A stretch of 64,000 nucleotides of DNA, from positions 2,733,262 through 2,797,261 of the forward strand of contig NZ_WTYR01000001.1 in the NCBI RefSeq assembly GCF_009827575.1. The letters run 5' to 3'. Source of the DNA: Alteriqipengyuania halimionae (GTDB lineage Bacteria > Pseudomonadota > Alphaproteobacteria > Sphingomonadales > Sphingomonadaceae). Below the pieces are notes generated by a model. That model was not told where the DNA came from. It was given only the letters and a program-made list of their open reading frames with translations, and searched no databases. Made by a program: the position numbers and the translations under genes. Positions 49,734 through 59,250 of the stretch are shown here, in pieces (position 1 is the first letter of the stretch; each line of letters starts with the position of its first letter).

Positions 49734-52700
49734 TCCGCAGCTTGCTGCGCCAGCTCCCAGTCGATCTCGACCAGCTGGCGGAAAGACGGGGCGAAGAAGT
49801 TCAGCTCGGACCGCGCGTCTTCATCGAAGTTGCGCCTTTGCTGCCGATCCAGCGCTCCGGCGACGATCTCGCGCGTCGCGGTGCGCGCCGCGGCGTAGCG
49901 CTGTTCCTGGTGCAGGATCACGGCAAGCGTGGCCGTTGAAATCATGCGCCGCAGATCCTCCGGAGCGGCAGCGGCGACATAACTTCGCCGTGCATCCGAG
50001 AGCAATTCCAGCGCCTCCTGTGTGCGGTCTTCACGGCGGAGAATGCCTGCCAGGTCGGTCTGCGCCTTGGCAATCCGGAGGTCGCCGGCCGGAGTGGTGG
50101 CCCGCCGCAATCGCAGCACGCGGCGCAACATCGCTTCTCGATCGGGACCGCGCTCGAAGCCGGCCAGCTCCGCATAGATTGCGATGGCCGAACTCCGGCC
50201 TTGGGCAATCATCGGCTCGATCGCCCCCAGCAAGTCTGCACGCAGGCTCTCCGCCTCGGCCCGCCTGTCGGAATTTTCGAGCAGTCCGGCCAAGCGGAGC
50301 CGGGCCTCCAGTGCAGCGATGCTGTCACCATTGCCTTGCTCCCGGTACAGCACAATCCCGCGACGCAGCAACGCTTCGTTCTCGGGCATCTCTTGCCCCG
50401 GATTGACGATCTCCGAAATGCGGACATACAGCCGCGCTGCCCCGCTCCCGAGCGCGTCTTCATTGCCTGCCAACCGGAGCAGGATGGAGCGTGCCACCTC
50501 CGCCGAGCGGCGGAAATCCTGTTGCCGGGCCAGGTTGTTTGCGAGCCGCAGCTGTTCGCCCAGCAGGCGTGACAAGTCGTCGGGGAATTCGCGCTGCGCA
50601 ACCGAGACGAGTTCTCTGCGCATCGGTTCGGCTTCGGCGGCGCGCTCCTGCGATTCGAGTGCGCTTGCGAGGAGGCGCGAGGCCAAGGTCCCGACCATCG
50701 CCAAGGCGCCCCCGCCGGGGTCTTGGCCATCGAGATCGATCAACAACTGCCGGAGCCACTTTTCCGCATCGCGGCTGCGCCCTTGCGAGAGGATGTATTG
50801 CCCGATCTTCCGGCGTGTATTGAACATTATCTGATCGTAATCCGCGAGGTCTGCCGCCGAGTCGTTCTTCAGCGTCATTGCACGGCTCAAGGTCCATTGC
50901 TGGAGATGGCGGCGCATCAGCGTCTCGGCCTGACCGAAATTGCCTTGCGCCGCCGCCGCTTCGGCCTCCGCCTTGAAATCCGGTTCGATCCGCTCGCCAT
51001 CCTTATCTACCGACAGAACGAGGGTCCGTCCGTTCACGGCGTCGTAAAGTGCCTGGTATCGCGCCTGGACCGCCGATCGCTCGGCAAAGGTCCGGTTCAC
51101 GTCGAACCGCTTGGCGACCTCCGCATAGCGCCCGACCAGCGCTTGGGACGATTTGTAATCGAGCGTCTCTGCGCCCGCGATGCCCGCCGCGAAAATCGCC
51201 GCTGCCTGATCGTACCGATGCTGCATGTCGAGGTTGATCGCGAGCGCGAGGCGGTTTTGCGCCGATTCCGCATCGGTGAACCCGATCGGCGGGTCTGTTT
51301 CGATCTCGCGGCGGAGAGCCTCGGCATCGCCGAGCCGACCCTGTCGTTCCACCGCGCGCGCGAGCGACAAGCGCAGATCGACAACTCTCGGCTGGAACGG
51401 TTCGAACAGACTGGCATAGTCTGCGTCGTCGAGGCATTTACCGGTGCGTTGCGCGTAGCCTTGGGAGCATTGACCGGAGGCTGCCAGCTGGCGTTCGAGC
51501 GCGACCGCCTTCCGATAGCTTTGCTCGGCCTCATCGTTCCGGTCGAGCCCGGCCAGCGCATCGCCGCGCGTCCGTGCCAGTCGTAGCTGCGTTTTCACAT
51601 CGCCGCCCTCGATGGCATCCAGCGCATCGAGCGCGACGTCGTAGCGCTTGGCGACGACCATCCAGTTGGCGAGCTTCTGCCGGGTGTCGCGCTCTTCGCT
51701 GATATCGCCGTTCTCGCGGTAGAGGGAAATAGCATCGCGGTAGAATGCGGCAACCTCATCCCACTTGCTCCCGACCACGAGCTGATGCGCGCGAACGAGA
51801 CGATAGACCGCACCCAATTCGATATTGTCGGCAAACAGCGTGTCGACCATCACCAGCAGCCGCTCGAGCATCACCGGGTTGATGTCGTTCGAGATCGTGG
51901 CGGTCTCGCGATAGAACTGGAACAACTCCGCCTTGTCGAGCTTCTCGGGTTCGGCATTGAAACGATCGAGCATGGCGGCGAACTGTGCGTCCGATTGCGC
52001 CTCGTCGGATGCCACCAGCAGCGTGATGGAGCGATAGACGGCGCTCCATCCCAGCTCGAAGGCCAGCGGTTCGGGGGCGAGACCGTCGGCGCTCGCCTGC
52101 GCAGCGGCGAATGCCCGGTCGGCAAGATCGTATTGATGGTTCCAGAAATGGAAGCGGGCGAGATTGAACTGCGCCCGGACGGGGGTATAGGAGTCTTCGT
52201 CCGCCAGGCGCTGCGCTAGTTCGACCTGGCTTTCCCGAACGGCGATGGCCTTGTCCGATTGCCCGAGCTCGCGGTAGATCCAGGCAGCGCTGTCGAGCGC
52301 CCAGTAAAGGTCCCACCGTGCTTCGGTTCCGATGTCGCGCGCGAATGCGATCCAGCGCTCTGCCGCGCGGGCTGCCCCGGCGAAGTCGCCGATGGAATGA
52401 AGGTAGCGGGCTTCTTCCTGAGCGTGTCCGACCCGTTCGAAAGGCAATGCGCCGCCCTGTTCGATCAGCGCCCCGATCTTGGCCAGCAGGCTCTTGCGCA
52501 CCGCCTCCTGCCCCAGCTCGCGCGCCGCATAGAGCCGCATCAGGTAGAGATCCATGCAGGAGATGGCCGGCCCTTCGGCCGCTTCGCACGTCGTGATGGA
52601 GGCCTCGAAGGATTTCGCCGCGGCTTCGAAGTTTCGCGCCTCCCACGCGGTCATCGCGGCGGGATCGGGCGCGGAGCGTTCCTGCGCATGCGCGGCCAGC

Positions 52701-52747
52701 GGCACGGCGGCCGACAGGATCGTCAGGAAGGCTGCGAACATCCGCAT
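49730..52747 (-). CDS. Large secreted TPR-type protein of unknown function
   Basis: About 1005 residues. Signal peptide MRMFAAFLTILSAAVPLAAHA then some 25-30 helical pairs with the TPR pattern (for example YDVALDALDAIEGG, DEAEQSYRKAVALER, DFRRSAEVARSILL). I see no CHAT protease or other catalytic domain at the C terminus, which many tetratricopeptide proteins of this build carry. Cysteines are few (about four) and occur at the start and centre. Probably periplasmic scaffold. Its stop overlaps the stop of the convergent carboxylase gene in the sequence CTAG. Upstream in-frame sequence to 52996 lies inside glpD and is not part of the gene. Confidence 0.82.
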   Translation of the reverse strand: MRMFAAFLTILSAAVPLAAHAQERSAPDPAAMTAWEARNFEAAAKSFEASITTCEAAEGPAISCMDLYLMRLYAARELGQEAVRKSLLAKIGALIEQGGALPFERVGHAQEEARYLHSIGDFAGAARAAERWIAFARDIGTEARWDLYWALDSAAWIYRELGQSDKAIAVRESQVELAQRLADEDSYTPVRAQFNLARFHFWNHQYDLADRAFAAAQASADGLAPEPLAFELGWSAVYRSITLLVASDEAQSDAQFAAMLDRFNAEPEKLDKAELFQFYRETATISNDINPVMLERLLVMVDTLFADNIELGAVYRLVRAHQLVVGSKWDEVAAFYRDAISLYRENGDISEERDTRQKLANWMVVAKRYDVALDALDAIEGGDVKTQLRLARTRGDALAGLDRNDEAEQSYRKAVALERQLAASGQCSQGYAQRTGKCLDDADYASLFEPFQPRVVDLRLSLARAVERQGRLGDAEALRREIETDPPIGFTDAESAQNRLALAINLDMQHRYDQAAAIFAAGIAGAETLDYKSSQALVGRYAEVAKRFDVNRTFAERSAVQARYQALYDAVNGRTLVLSVDKDGERIEPDFKAEAEAAAAQGNFGQAETLMRRHLQQWTLSRAMTLKNDSAADLADYDQIMFNTRRKIGQYILSQGRSRDAEKWLRQLLIDLDGQDPGGGALAMVGTLASRLLASALESQERAAEAEPMRRELVSVAQREFPDDLSRLLGEQLRLANNLARQQDFRRSAEVARSILLRLAGNEDALGSGAARLYVRISEIVNPGQEMPENEALLRRGIVLYREQGNGDSIAALEARLRLAGLLENSDRRAEAESLRADLLGAIEPMIAQGRSSAIAIYAELAGFERGPDREAMLRRVLRLRRATTPAGDLRIAKAQTDLAGILRREDRTQEALELLSDARRSYVAAAAPEDLRRMISTATLAVILHQEQRYAAARTATREIVAGALDRQQRRNFDEDARSELNFFAPSFRQLVEIDWELAQQAAD

Positions 52748-52797
52748 CGCCTCGATCCTATGGTGCGCGGGCAGGCGGCACAACTGACGGGATCGTA

Positions 52798-54297
52798 TCA
52801 GCCGTCCAGGAATGCGCGCACGGCCGCGCGCTGCGTGTCGCTCATATGCAGCCCGAGCTTCGAACGGCGCCACAGCACGTCGTCGGCGGTGCGGGCCCAT
52901 TCGGCTTCCTGCATGTAGGCGATTTCCGCCTCGGTCAGCCCGGCGCCGAAGCGCTGGCCGAGATCGTCCCAGTCCGTGGCGTCTTCGAGCCACCATTCGG
53001 CGCGGGTGCCATAGGCGCGGGCGATGCGGGTGGCCTGGTCGAGGCCGAGAAACGGGTAGCGCGCGTGCAGGTCGGCGATGAATTCCGGCTGCGTCGTGGG
53101 CGCGAAATCGCCGCCGGGCAGCGCGGCCTTCGCCGTCCAGTGCCCGCCTTTCAGCGCATCGAGGCGCGGGGCGAGGGCATCGACCGCGGCTTCGGCGAGG
53201 TGGCGGTAGGAGGTGATCTTGCCGCCATAGACCGAGAGGATCGGCGCGCCCTCGCTTTCGTCCGAGAGCGGCAATTTGTAGCCGCGCGTCGCCGCTTCGG
53301 GACGGCCCGAACCGTCATCCACCAGCGCACGTACCCCGGCATAGGTCCAGGCAATGTCGTCGCGTGTGAGGTCGCGTTCGAACGCGCGATTGGCGGCGGT
53401 GATGAGGTAGTCGGTCTCTTCGCCATCGATATGGACATCGCCGAGCGAGCCATCGTGATCGGCATCGGTCGTGCCGATCAGGGTGAAATCGTTCTCGTAG
53501 GGAATCGCGAAGACGATCCGCGTATCGGGCTGCTGGAGAAGATAGGCATAGGGGTGGTCGAACAGTTTTGGCACCACGATATGCGATCCGCGCACCCGGC
53601 GCAGGCCATGGGCGGGGGTGATCCCGGCGAGCCGGTCCACGTCGTTGGCGGCAGGCCCGCCCGCATTGACGATCGCGCGCGAGGTGAAGGTTTCGTCGCC
53701 ATGTTCGCCTTCGGTCTCGATCCGCCACAGCCCGTTCTCGCGCCGGGCGGAGGTGACGGGCGTGTGCAGCCGGATATCGGCCCCGCGTTCGCGCGCATCG
53801 ACGGCGTTGAGCGCCACCAGCCGCGCATCGTCGACCCACAGGTCCGAATATTCGAACGCATGGGTCAGCCGGTCTTCGAGCGGGGCGCCCGCTTCGTGCT
53901 GGCGCAGGCGCACGCTCGCGGTGCCGGGCAGGGTGCGGCGCCCGCCGATCGTATCGTAGAGAAACAGCCCGGCGCGCAGCATCCAGCGCGGGCGCTGGCC
54001 GTCCTCATGCGGCAGGATGAAGCGCATCGGCCAGATGATGTGCGGCGCGATGGCCCAAAGCTTCTCGCGCTCCTGCAAGGCCTCGCGCACCAGTGCGAAC
54101 TCGTAATATTCGAGATAGCGCAGCCCGCCATGGACCAGCTTGGTCGAGGCCGAGCTGGTACCGCTGGCGAGGTCGCGCGCTTCGAGCAGCAGGACTTTCG
54201 CCCCGCGCCCCGCCGCATCGCGGGCGATCCCGGCACCGTTCACCCCGCCGCCGATCACGGCGATATCGTAGGGCGCGTTATCGGGGGCGGGCGTCAT
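52798..54297 (-). CDS. glpD: Aerobic glycerol-3-phosphate dehydrogenase
   Basis: 499 residues; membrane-associated flavoenzyme oxidising glycerol-3-phosphate to dihydroxyacetone phosphate and passing electrons to quinone. FAD motif IAVIGGGVNGAGIARDAAGR, then LASGTSSASTKLVHGGLRYLEY, which is the family's diagnostic segment. The C-terminal DUF/alpha domain is complete. The ATG overlaps the stop of the MFS gene. No glpK or glpF is nearby. Confidence 0.95.
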   Translation of the reverse strand: MTPAPDNAPYDIAVIGGGVNGAGIARDAAGRGAKVLLLEARDLASGTSSASTKLVHGGLRYLEYYEFALVREALQEREKLWAIAPHIIWPMRFILPHEDGQRPRWMLRAGLFLYDTIGGRRTLPGTASVRLRQHEAGAPLEDRLTHAFEYSDLWVDDARLVALNAVDARERGADIRLHTPVTSARRENGLWRIETEGEHGDETFTSRAIVNAGGPAANDVDRLAGITPAHGLRRVRGSHIVVPKLFDHPYAYLLQQPDTRIVFAIPYENDFTLIGTTDADHDGSLGDVHIDGEETDYLITAANRAFERDLTRDDIAWTYAGVRALVDDGSGRPEAATRGYKLPLSDESEGAPILSVYGGKITSYRHLAEAAVDALAPRLDALKGGHWTAKAALPGGDFAPTTQPEFIADLHARYPFLGLDQATRIARAYGTRAEWWLEDATDWDDLGQRFGAGLTEAEIAYMQEAEWARTADDVLWRRSKLGLHMSDTQRAAVRAFLDG

Positions 54298-55580
54298 TCG
54301 GCTTCCGGCTGCGGCGGTCCGAACAGCGTACCACGTTCGGAGAACAGCACGAAGGCGAGGCTGATGACGGCGGTGGCGAGCAGGGCGATGGCGAGCGGGC
54401 GCGCGGTCCCGTCATAGGCCTGGCCGATTGCCGCGCCGAGCGCTGCCCCGCTGGTCATACGCAGGAAGCCCTGGGCGCTGCTTGCCGCGCCCGCAATATG
54501 GCGGAAGGGCTGCAGGGCGATCGAGCCGAAATTGGCGCCGATGAAGCCCAGCAGGCTCATATTCGCGGCCATCAGCGGCACAAAGGTCCACAGCGTCTCG
54601 TCGGGCTGGCTGGCGAACCAGGCCTGCGCGGCGGCAACGGCAATGAACAGGAACAGCGCGACATGGCTCACCCGGCGCGCGCCATAACGTTCGACGATGC
54701 GCGAGTTCGACCAGTTGGCAATCGCCATGCAGCCTGCGCAGATCGCGAAGATCATCGGGAACTTGTCGCCTGCGCCGAAAGCTTCGCCGATCAGCTGCTG
54801 CGAGGAATTGATGAAGCCGAACAATCCGCCGAATACCAGCGCGCTGCCGAGCGTGTAGCCGATCGTTTCGCGCAGGGTGACGGCGTGCGTCATGTTGCGC
54901 GCAATCTGGCGCACGATGATCGGCTGGCGATCTTCCTCGTGCAGGGTTTCGGGCAGGCGGATATAGACCCAGGCGGTCATCAGCACGCCGGCAAACGCCA
55001 TGCCGCCGAAGATGAAGCGCCAGTCGCCCGCCAGCAACAGGATGCCCTGGCCGATGCTGGGCGCGACGGCGGGGACGAGCAGGAAGATCACGAAGATCAG
55101 GCTCATCATCCGCGCCATCTTGTCGCCGCCCACCCGGTCGCGGATGATCGCCGGCGGCAGCGCGATGATGCCCGCCGCGCTGAAACCCTGGATCGCGCGC
55201 AGGATCACCAGCATTTCGAAACTCGTCGCCAAGGTGCAGGCGATCGAGAACACGATGTAGGCGGCCAGCGCGGTGAACAGCACCGGGCGGCGTCCGTAGC
55301 GATCGGCAAAGGCGCCGGGCACCAGCGTGCCGATCCCGGCGGCGAGCAGATAGGCTCCGACGACATATTGGCGGCTATTGCCGGTCGCACCCAGATCCAC
55401 CGCCACGCTTTCGAGCGCGGGCAGGATCGCGTCGATCCCGAAGGCGTTGAGCGCCATCAGCAGCGCCATCATCCAGATCAGTTCGCGTTCGCCGACGGGT
55501 TTGCGCGTGGCGACCGCCGTCGCGGGTCGGGTGTCGGAAGGGTGCGGGGCCTCGCCAGCCGCGCCGGATTGATTTCGCAT
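54294..55580 (-). CDS. Bcr/CflA-type MFS drug efflux transporter
   Basis: About 428 residues, 12 membrane helices. A cytoplasmic N-terminal stretch precedes the first helix (ELIWMMALLMALNAFGIDAI). The MFS loop motif between helices 2 and 3 is GAFADRYGRRPVLF. Fits the DHA1 (Bcr/CflA) drug:proton antiporter group (PALESVAVDLG start, AGIIALPPAIIRDRV). ATG 55580 is chosen; another in-frame ATG at 55622 would add residues without resemblance. Coupled by overlap to glpD. Confidence 0.88.
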   Translation of the reverse strand: MRNQSGAAGEAPHPSDTRPATAVATRKPVGERELIWMMALLMALNAFGIDAILPALESVAVDLGATGNSRQYVVGAYLLAAGIGTLVPGAFADRYGRRPVLFTALAAYIVFSIACTLATSFEMLVILRAIQGFSAAGIIALPPAIIRDRVGGDKMARMMSLIFVIFLLVPAVAPSIGQGILLLAGDWRFIFGGMAFAGVLMTAWVYIRLPETLHEEDRQPIIVRQIARNMTHAVTLRETIGYTLGSALVFGGLFGFINSSQQLIGEAFGAGDKFPMIFAICAGCMAIANWSNSRIVERYGARRVSHVALFLFIAVAAAQAWFASQPDETLWTFVPLMAANMSLLGFIGANFGSIALQPFRHIAGAASSAQGFLRMTSGAALGAAIGQAYDGTARPLAIALLATAVISLAFVLFSERGTLFGPPQPEAE

Positions 55581-55645
55581 GTGCACAATACAGCCGGTGC
55601 CGCCAAGTGTTCCGCTTTGCAAGCCCCGGCCCTATCTAGGCAGCG

Positions 55646-56815
55646 ATGGCAGAAATCGAATCCATCGATGACGGGGCGGAGGATGAAGGTCCCGATGCGG
55701 AGGCGGGCGAGGGCGGAGAGGCCCACGAGGCCGAGATCGGCCTGCGCAAGATCATCCATGTCGATATGGATGCCTTCTTCGCCAGCGTCGAACAGCGCGA
55801 CAATCCCGATCTGCGCGGTAAGCCGGTCGCGGTCGGCGGATCGTCGGGGCGCGGTGTGGTCGCAGCGGCGAGTTACGAGGCGCGCAAGTTCGGCGTGCGG
55901 TCGGCCATGCCCTCGGTCACCGCCAAGCGACTGTGCCCCGACCTGATCTTCTGCAAATCGCGCTTCGACGTCTATCGCGAGGTGTCGGGGCAGATCCGCG
56001 CGATCTTCAAGAGCCACACCCCGCTGGTCGAACCCCTGAGCCTCGACGAGGCCTATCTCGACGTGACCGCCGATATGCGCGGGATCGGCAGCGCCACCCG
56101 CATCGCCGAAATGATCCGCGCCGAAATCCGCGAGACGACCCAGCTCACCGCCAGCGCCGGGGTCAGCTACAACAAGTTTCTGGCCAAGCTCGCCAGCGAC
56201 CAGAACAAGCCCGACGGGATCTGCGTGATCCGCCCGGGCCAGGGCGCGGCCTTCGTCCAGTCGCTGCCGATCCGGCGGTTCCATGGCGTGGGACCGAAGG
56301 GCGGCGAGAAGATGGCGCGGCTGGGGATCGAGACCGGCGCCGATCTTGCCGCCAAGGACCGCGACTGGCTGCACGCCCATTTCGGCAGTTTCGGCGATTA
56401 CCTGTTCCGTGCCGCGCGGGGGATCGACCTGCGCCCGGTGCGATCGAGCCGGATCCGCAAATCGATCGGTGGGGAGCGGACCTTTCACGAGGATATCCAC
56501 GCACCCGACGAACTGCGCGAAACGCTCGACCGGATCGTCGACATCGTGTGGGAGCGGATCGTCAACAACTCCGCGCGCGGGAAGACCGTGACGCTGAAGC
56601 TCAAATACAACGATTTCCGCCTCCAGACCCGGGCGCGCACGCTGCCGCGCTGGGTTGAGGGGAAAGAGGATTTTGCCGTCATCGCGCGCGGCCTGCTCGA
56701 GGCCGAACTGCCGCTCGCGCTGCCGATCCGGCTGATGGGGGTAACGCTGTCGGGCCTAGAAGGTGCGACGACGAAAAAGCGCGGCACCGGGGCCGCGCAA
56801 CTCGATCTGTTGTAG
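55646..56815 (+). CDS. dinB: DNA polymerase IV (Y-family)
   Basis: 389 residues; error-prone translesion polymerase. Catalytic motifs IIHVDMDAFFASVEQRDNP (first metal-binding Asp pair), SYEARKFGVRSAMP and LVEPLSLDEAYLDVTA are intact, followed by helix-hairpin-helix and little-finger domains. The N terminus has about 33 extra acidic residues (Glu/Asp/Ala/Gly) before the family start. No SOS box was recognised by eye upstream. It lies divergent from the MFS gene, with 65 bases between starts. Confidence 0.93.
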   Translation: MAEIESIDDGAEDEGPDAEAGEGGEAHEAEIGLRKIIHVDMDAFFASVEQRDNPDLRGKPVAVGGSSGRGVVAAASYEARKFGVRSAMPSVTAKRLCPDLIFCKSRFDVYREVSGQIRAIFKSHTPLVEPLSLDEAYLDVTADMRGIGSATRIAEMIRAEIRETTQLTASAGVSYNKFLAKLASDQNKPDGICVIRPGQGAAFVQSLPIRRFHGVGPKGGEKMARLGIETGADLAAKDRDWLHAHFGSFGDYLFRAARGIDLRPVRSSRIRKSIGGERTFHEDIHAPDELRETLDRIVDIVWERIVNNSARGKTVTLKLKYNDFRLQTRARTLPRWVEGKEDFAVIARGLLEAELPLALPIRLMGVTLSGLEGATTKKRGTGAAQLDLL

Positions 56816-56819
56816 AGAA

Positions 56820-56855
56820 GCCCGCGCGCCGCTCCGACCGGAGGGACGCGCGGGC
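56820..56855. terminator. Candidate shared hairpin between dinB and dps
   Basis: Nine-bp stem GCCCGCGCG (56820-56828) / CGCGCGGGC (56847-56855) between convergent stops, with an inner CTCC/GGAG pairing in the loop. No T-tract follows on either strand, so intrinsic termination is uncertain. Confidence 0.5.
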
Positions 56856-56865
56856 AGGGGAAGCT

Positions 56866-57330
56866 CTATTTGGCGATGATGGAATCGAGGAACCAGGCGC
56901 GTTCCTCGGCCATGTCGGTCCAGTCGTCGCTGAGACCGTCGGTGGCGTTGTCGCCGGCCTTTTCGGCCTCGGCCTTCACCGCGCGGATCTGGTCGACCAG
57001 CGTGCGATTGTCGTCGCGCAATTCGCGCACCATCGCATCGGCATCGAGCCCGACCTTGTCCTGATCGTCGATCTGGGTGTGCTGGGCGATCGAGCCGATC
57101 GAGGTCAGCGTGGTGCCGCCATTCTTGCGAACGCGCTCGGCGATGCCATCGGTCTGCGCGATGATTTCCTGCGCTTGCTCGTCGAACAGCAGGTGCAGGT
57201 CGCGAAAGCGCGGGCCCTGCATGTGCCAGTGGAAATTTTTGGTCTTGAGAAACAGGGCGTAGTGATCCGCGAGCAGCTTGTTCAGCGCTTCGTTGACGCC
57301 CTTTTTGGAATTGTCGCCAGTATCGGCCAT
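56866..57330 (-). CDS. Dps-family ferritin-like protein
   Basis: 154 residues. The four-helix core has the Dps ferroxidase pattern: ADHYALFLKTKNFHWHMQGP, then FRDLHLLFDEQAQEI with ligands His, Asp, Glu between subunits. Dps dodecamers store iron, use hydrogen peroxide as oxidant and bind DNA. Start at ATG 57330 with AAGGA upstream; the preceding in-frame ATG at 57372 would add a Lys-rich tail (SERNPQKTKKDPS) but lacks support. No basic N-terminal DNA-binding tail with that start. Confidence 0.9.
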   Translation of the reverse strand: MADTGDNSKKGVNEALNKLLADHYALFLKTKNFHWHMQGPRFRDLHLLFDEQAQEIIAQTDGIAERVRKNGGTTLTSIGSIAQHTQIDDQDKVGLDADAMVRELRDDNRTLVDQIRAVKAEAEKAGDNATDGLSDDWTDMAEERAWFLDSIIAK

Positions 57331-57447
57331 GGATGGGTCCTTCTTTGTTTTTTGTGGGTTCCGTTCACTCAACGCAGCAAAAGCCCATCGGCTCCATCAA
57401 GTGTTTCACTGCGTGCAATCGGATTGTCCGATCACCGATGCCGGGGA

Positions 57448-57996
57448 TCACCGTGGTAGTGCGGCCCATCCCACCGCGATGCCGATCACCAGCAGGACGA
57501 CGCCCGCGACCCGGCGGCCATGCGCAATCCAGCTCGCGCGCGGATCGACCACGCCAAGCGCGCCGAGGCCGAGCGCGAGCGATCCGCCCGCCGCGCAGCC
57601 GAGGGCCGCCGGCACGCTCGCCGCATAGGCCGCACCGACTCCGAAGGCGAGGAAGCGCGCGGCATCGGTGATCTGGTGTGCGATGAGGACGAGGCCCGCA
57701 GCGCCGATCGACCGGGTCGGTTCCTTGGGCGCGCGCCCGGGGCGCAGGATCAGGATCTCGATCCCCGAAACCAGCGCCGCCACCGCGCCCAGCATGTCGC
57801 GCGCATCGGGCACCAGCAGCGGCAGGACGACGATTGCCGCATATCCGGCCAGCGCCGAGGCGATCCATCCGGTCACCACCCCCAGCGGCAGCGCCGCGCC
57901 ATGCCCGGCCTCGCTCAGATCGCTCACCACCACCTGGTCGCGCGCGCCCATGGTCACGACGAAAGCGGCAAGAAAGGCGAACATCAGCGCGGCCAT
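57448..57996 (-). CDS. Small polytopic membrane protein, possibly distant GDT1/TMEM165-like
   Basis: 182 residues, six hydrophobic helices in two similar halves. The first half has FVVTMGARDQVVVSDLS, reminiscent of the E-x-G-D-[KR]-[TS] helix of UPF0016/GDT1 manganese/calcium transporters but with the key Glu changed. The second half has LVLIAHQITDAARFLAFGVG, without the expected motif either. The similarity is therefore weak; function unknown. It lies 117 bases downstream of the dps-like start on the same strand. Confidence 0.6.
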   Translation of the reverse strand: MAALMFAFLAAFVVTMGARDQVVVSDLSEAGHGAALPLGVVTGWIASALAGYAAIVVLPLLVPDARDMLGAVAALVSGIEILILRPGRAPKEPTRSIGAAGLVLIAHQITDAARFLAFGVGAAYAASVPAALGCAAGGSLALGLGALGVVDPRASWIAHGRRVAGVVLLVIGIAVGWAALPR

Positions 57997-58062
57997 GGAA
58001 TGAGCGCTAGAGCCTTATCGCGGGGAAGGGAATGGATGGGGCCGCTGCGACACCCGACCAGA

Positions 58063-59184
58063 TTATGACTTGTCGAGTTCCTGCTGCCTCTGGCGCTCCA
58101 TCTTGGCAGCGAAGGAGAAACCCTTGCGCAGCTTGAGCGTGGGCTTTTCGACCACGTGCCAGGAGAACATCGCGAGGAGCGTGATCGGCACCACCGCCAT
58201 GGCGAACAGGGCGTAGGGGCTGGTAACGCCGGTCGAGGCGACGATGGCCTGCTGGATCGGGAAACCGTAAAGATACACGCCGTAGCTGTAATCGCCGCGC
58301 GAAAAGAGTGGCGGCTTGGGAAGCTTGGTCACACCGATGAACACCGCGATATAGGCGTAGGCCGGGATCAGGACCACGGTGGAAACGGGCATCACCGAAT
58401 AGACTTCGTCGGGCAGCAACACACCCGAAAGAATGACGCACCCGATTGCGATCGCGAACAGCGTCCACGAATAGGGAACGGCGTGACGCTTGGTGTAGAG
58501 CACAGAGCCGAAGAGGAACTCGGGCACCAGGATCGCACCGGGATTGGTCAGCGCTTTCATGATGAAACCGGGCGTTTGTTCGGGAAGATAGGGCGCGGCG
58601 ACGATCGCCGCAGAACTGAAGACGGCGATCGCGAGCGTCTTCACCCAATCGGATACCCACCCCAGGATGATGATGAAGCTCATCATGACGTAGCAGCCCA
58701 GTTCGGGCGGAATGGTCCACAACGAACCGTTCACAATCCCGGCATGCGGGTTCTGTTCGAAAACGCCCGGGAGCAGATAGTGGATGAAGCCGAAAATATT
58801 CCAGAAATACGACAGGGTCTGTTCGCTGGTGAAGTAGTCGTAATGCGACAGGGTCGTGAACAGGGCGCCGATGACCAGGATCGTGACCAGGGTGTCGACC
58901 GCAAGCGCGGGGATGATGCGTAGCACACGGCTGGCAACGAACTTGCCGAGGGTCAGGCGCACGGCGCTGCCTGTCACGAGAAAACCTGAAAGGATGAAGA
59001 AGATCGGCACGATCGCCATGGTGGCGGTCCACCAGATCCCGAGATGCGTGGCCTCTTCCATCCCATAGACCAGAGGGAAGCAATGGCGATAGACAACCGC
59101 AAAGGCGAGAACGACACGAAGCATGTCGAACCCCGGCCCTATGCCGTTGTTTTCATCCATTATTTTTCCGACAGATCGCATCAA
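58063..59184 (-). CDS. Acyltransferase-3 family membrane acyltransferase
   Basis: 373 residues, about ten membrane helices. N-terminal FDMLRVVLAFAVVYRHCFPLV has the conserved Arg and the catalytic-type His before Cys; FFILSGFLVTGSAV and SLWTIPPELGCYVMMSF are characteristic of the OafA/NodX family. These proteins acylate (often O-acetylate) cell-surface sugars. It faces an SGNH-hydrolase lipoprotein gene divergently, a pairing also seen where AT3 and SGNH domains work together in O-acetylation (inference). A possible start at 59160 (ATG within MDENNG) is also in frame. Confidence 0.9.
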   Translation of the reverse strand: MMRSVGKIMDENNGIGPGFDMLRVVLAFAVVYRHCFPLVYGMEEATHLGIWWTATMAIVPIFFILSGFLVTGSAVRLTLGKFVASRVLRIIPALAVDTLVTILVIGALFTTLSHYDYFTSEQTLSYFWNIFGFIHYLLPGVFEQNPHAGIVNGSLWTIPPELGCYVMMSFIIILGWVSDWVKTLAIAVFSSAAIVAAPYLPEQTPGFIMKALTNPGAILVPEFLFGSVLYTKRHAVPYSWTLFAIAIGCVILSGVLLPDEVYSVMPVSTVVLIPAYAYIAVFIGVTKLPKPPLFSRGDYSYGVYLYGFPIQQAIVASTGVTSPYALFAMAVVPITLLAMFSWHVVEKPTLKLRKGFSFAAKMERQRQQELDKS

Positions 59185-59250
59185 ATCCTCCCTATGGCGG
59201 CCAGCCCATACAAGCTTTACGACCGAGAATCGACCCGCTATTGCCCGGGC

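Noticed and set aside
57448..57996. Confident call of a GDT1/TMEM165 manganese exporter.
   Set aside because: The defining Glu-x-Gly-Asp motif is not intact in either half, so only a distant resemblance is noted.
59044..59250. Upstream extension of the SGNH lipoprotein frame.
   Set aside because: It overlaps the acyltransferase gene and would destroy the lipoprotein signal that starts at 59251.
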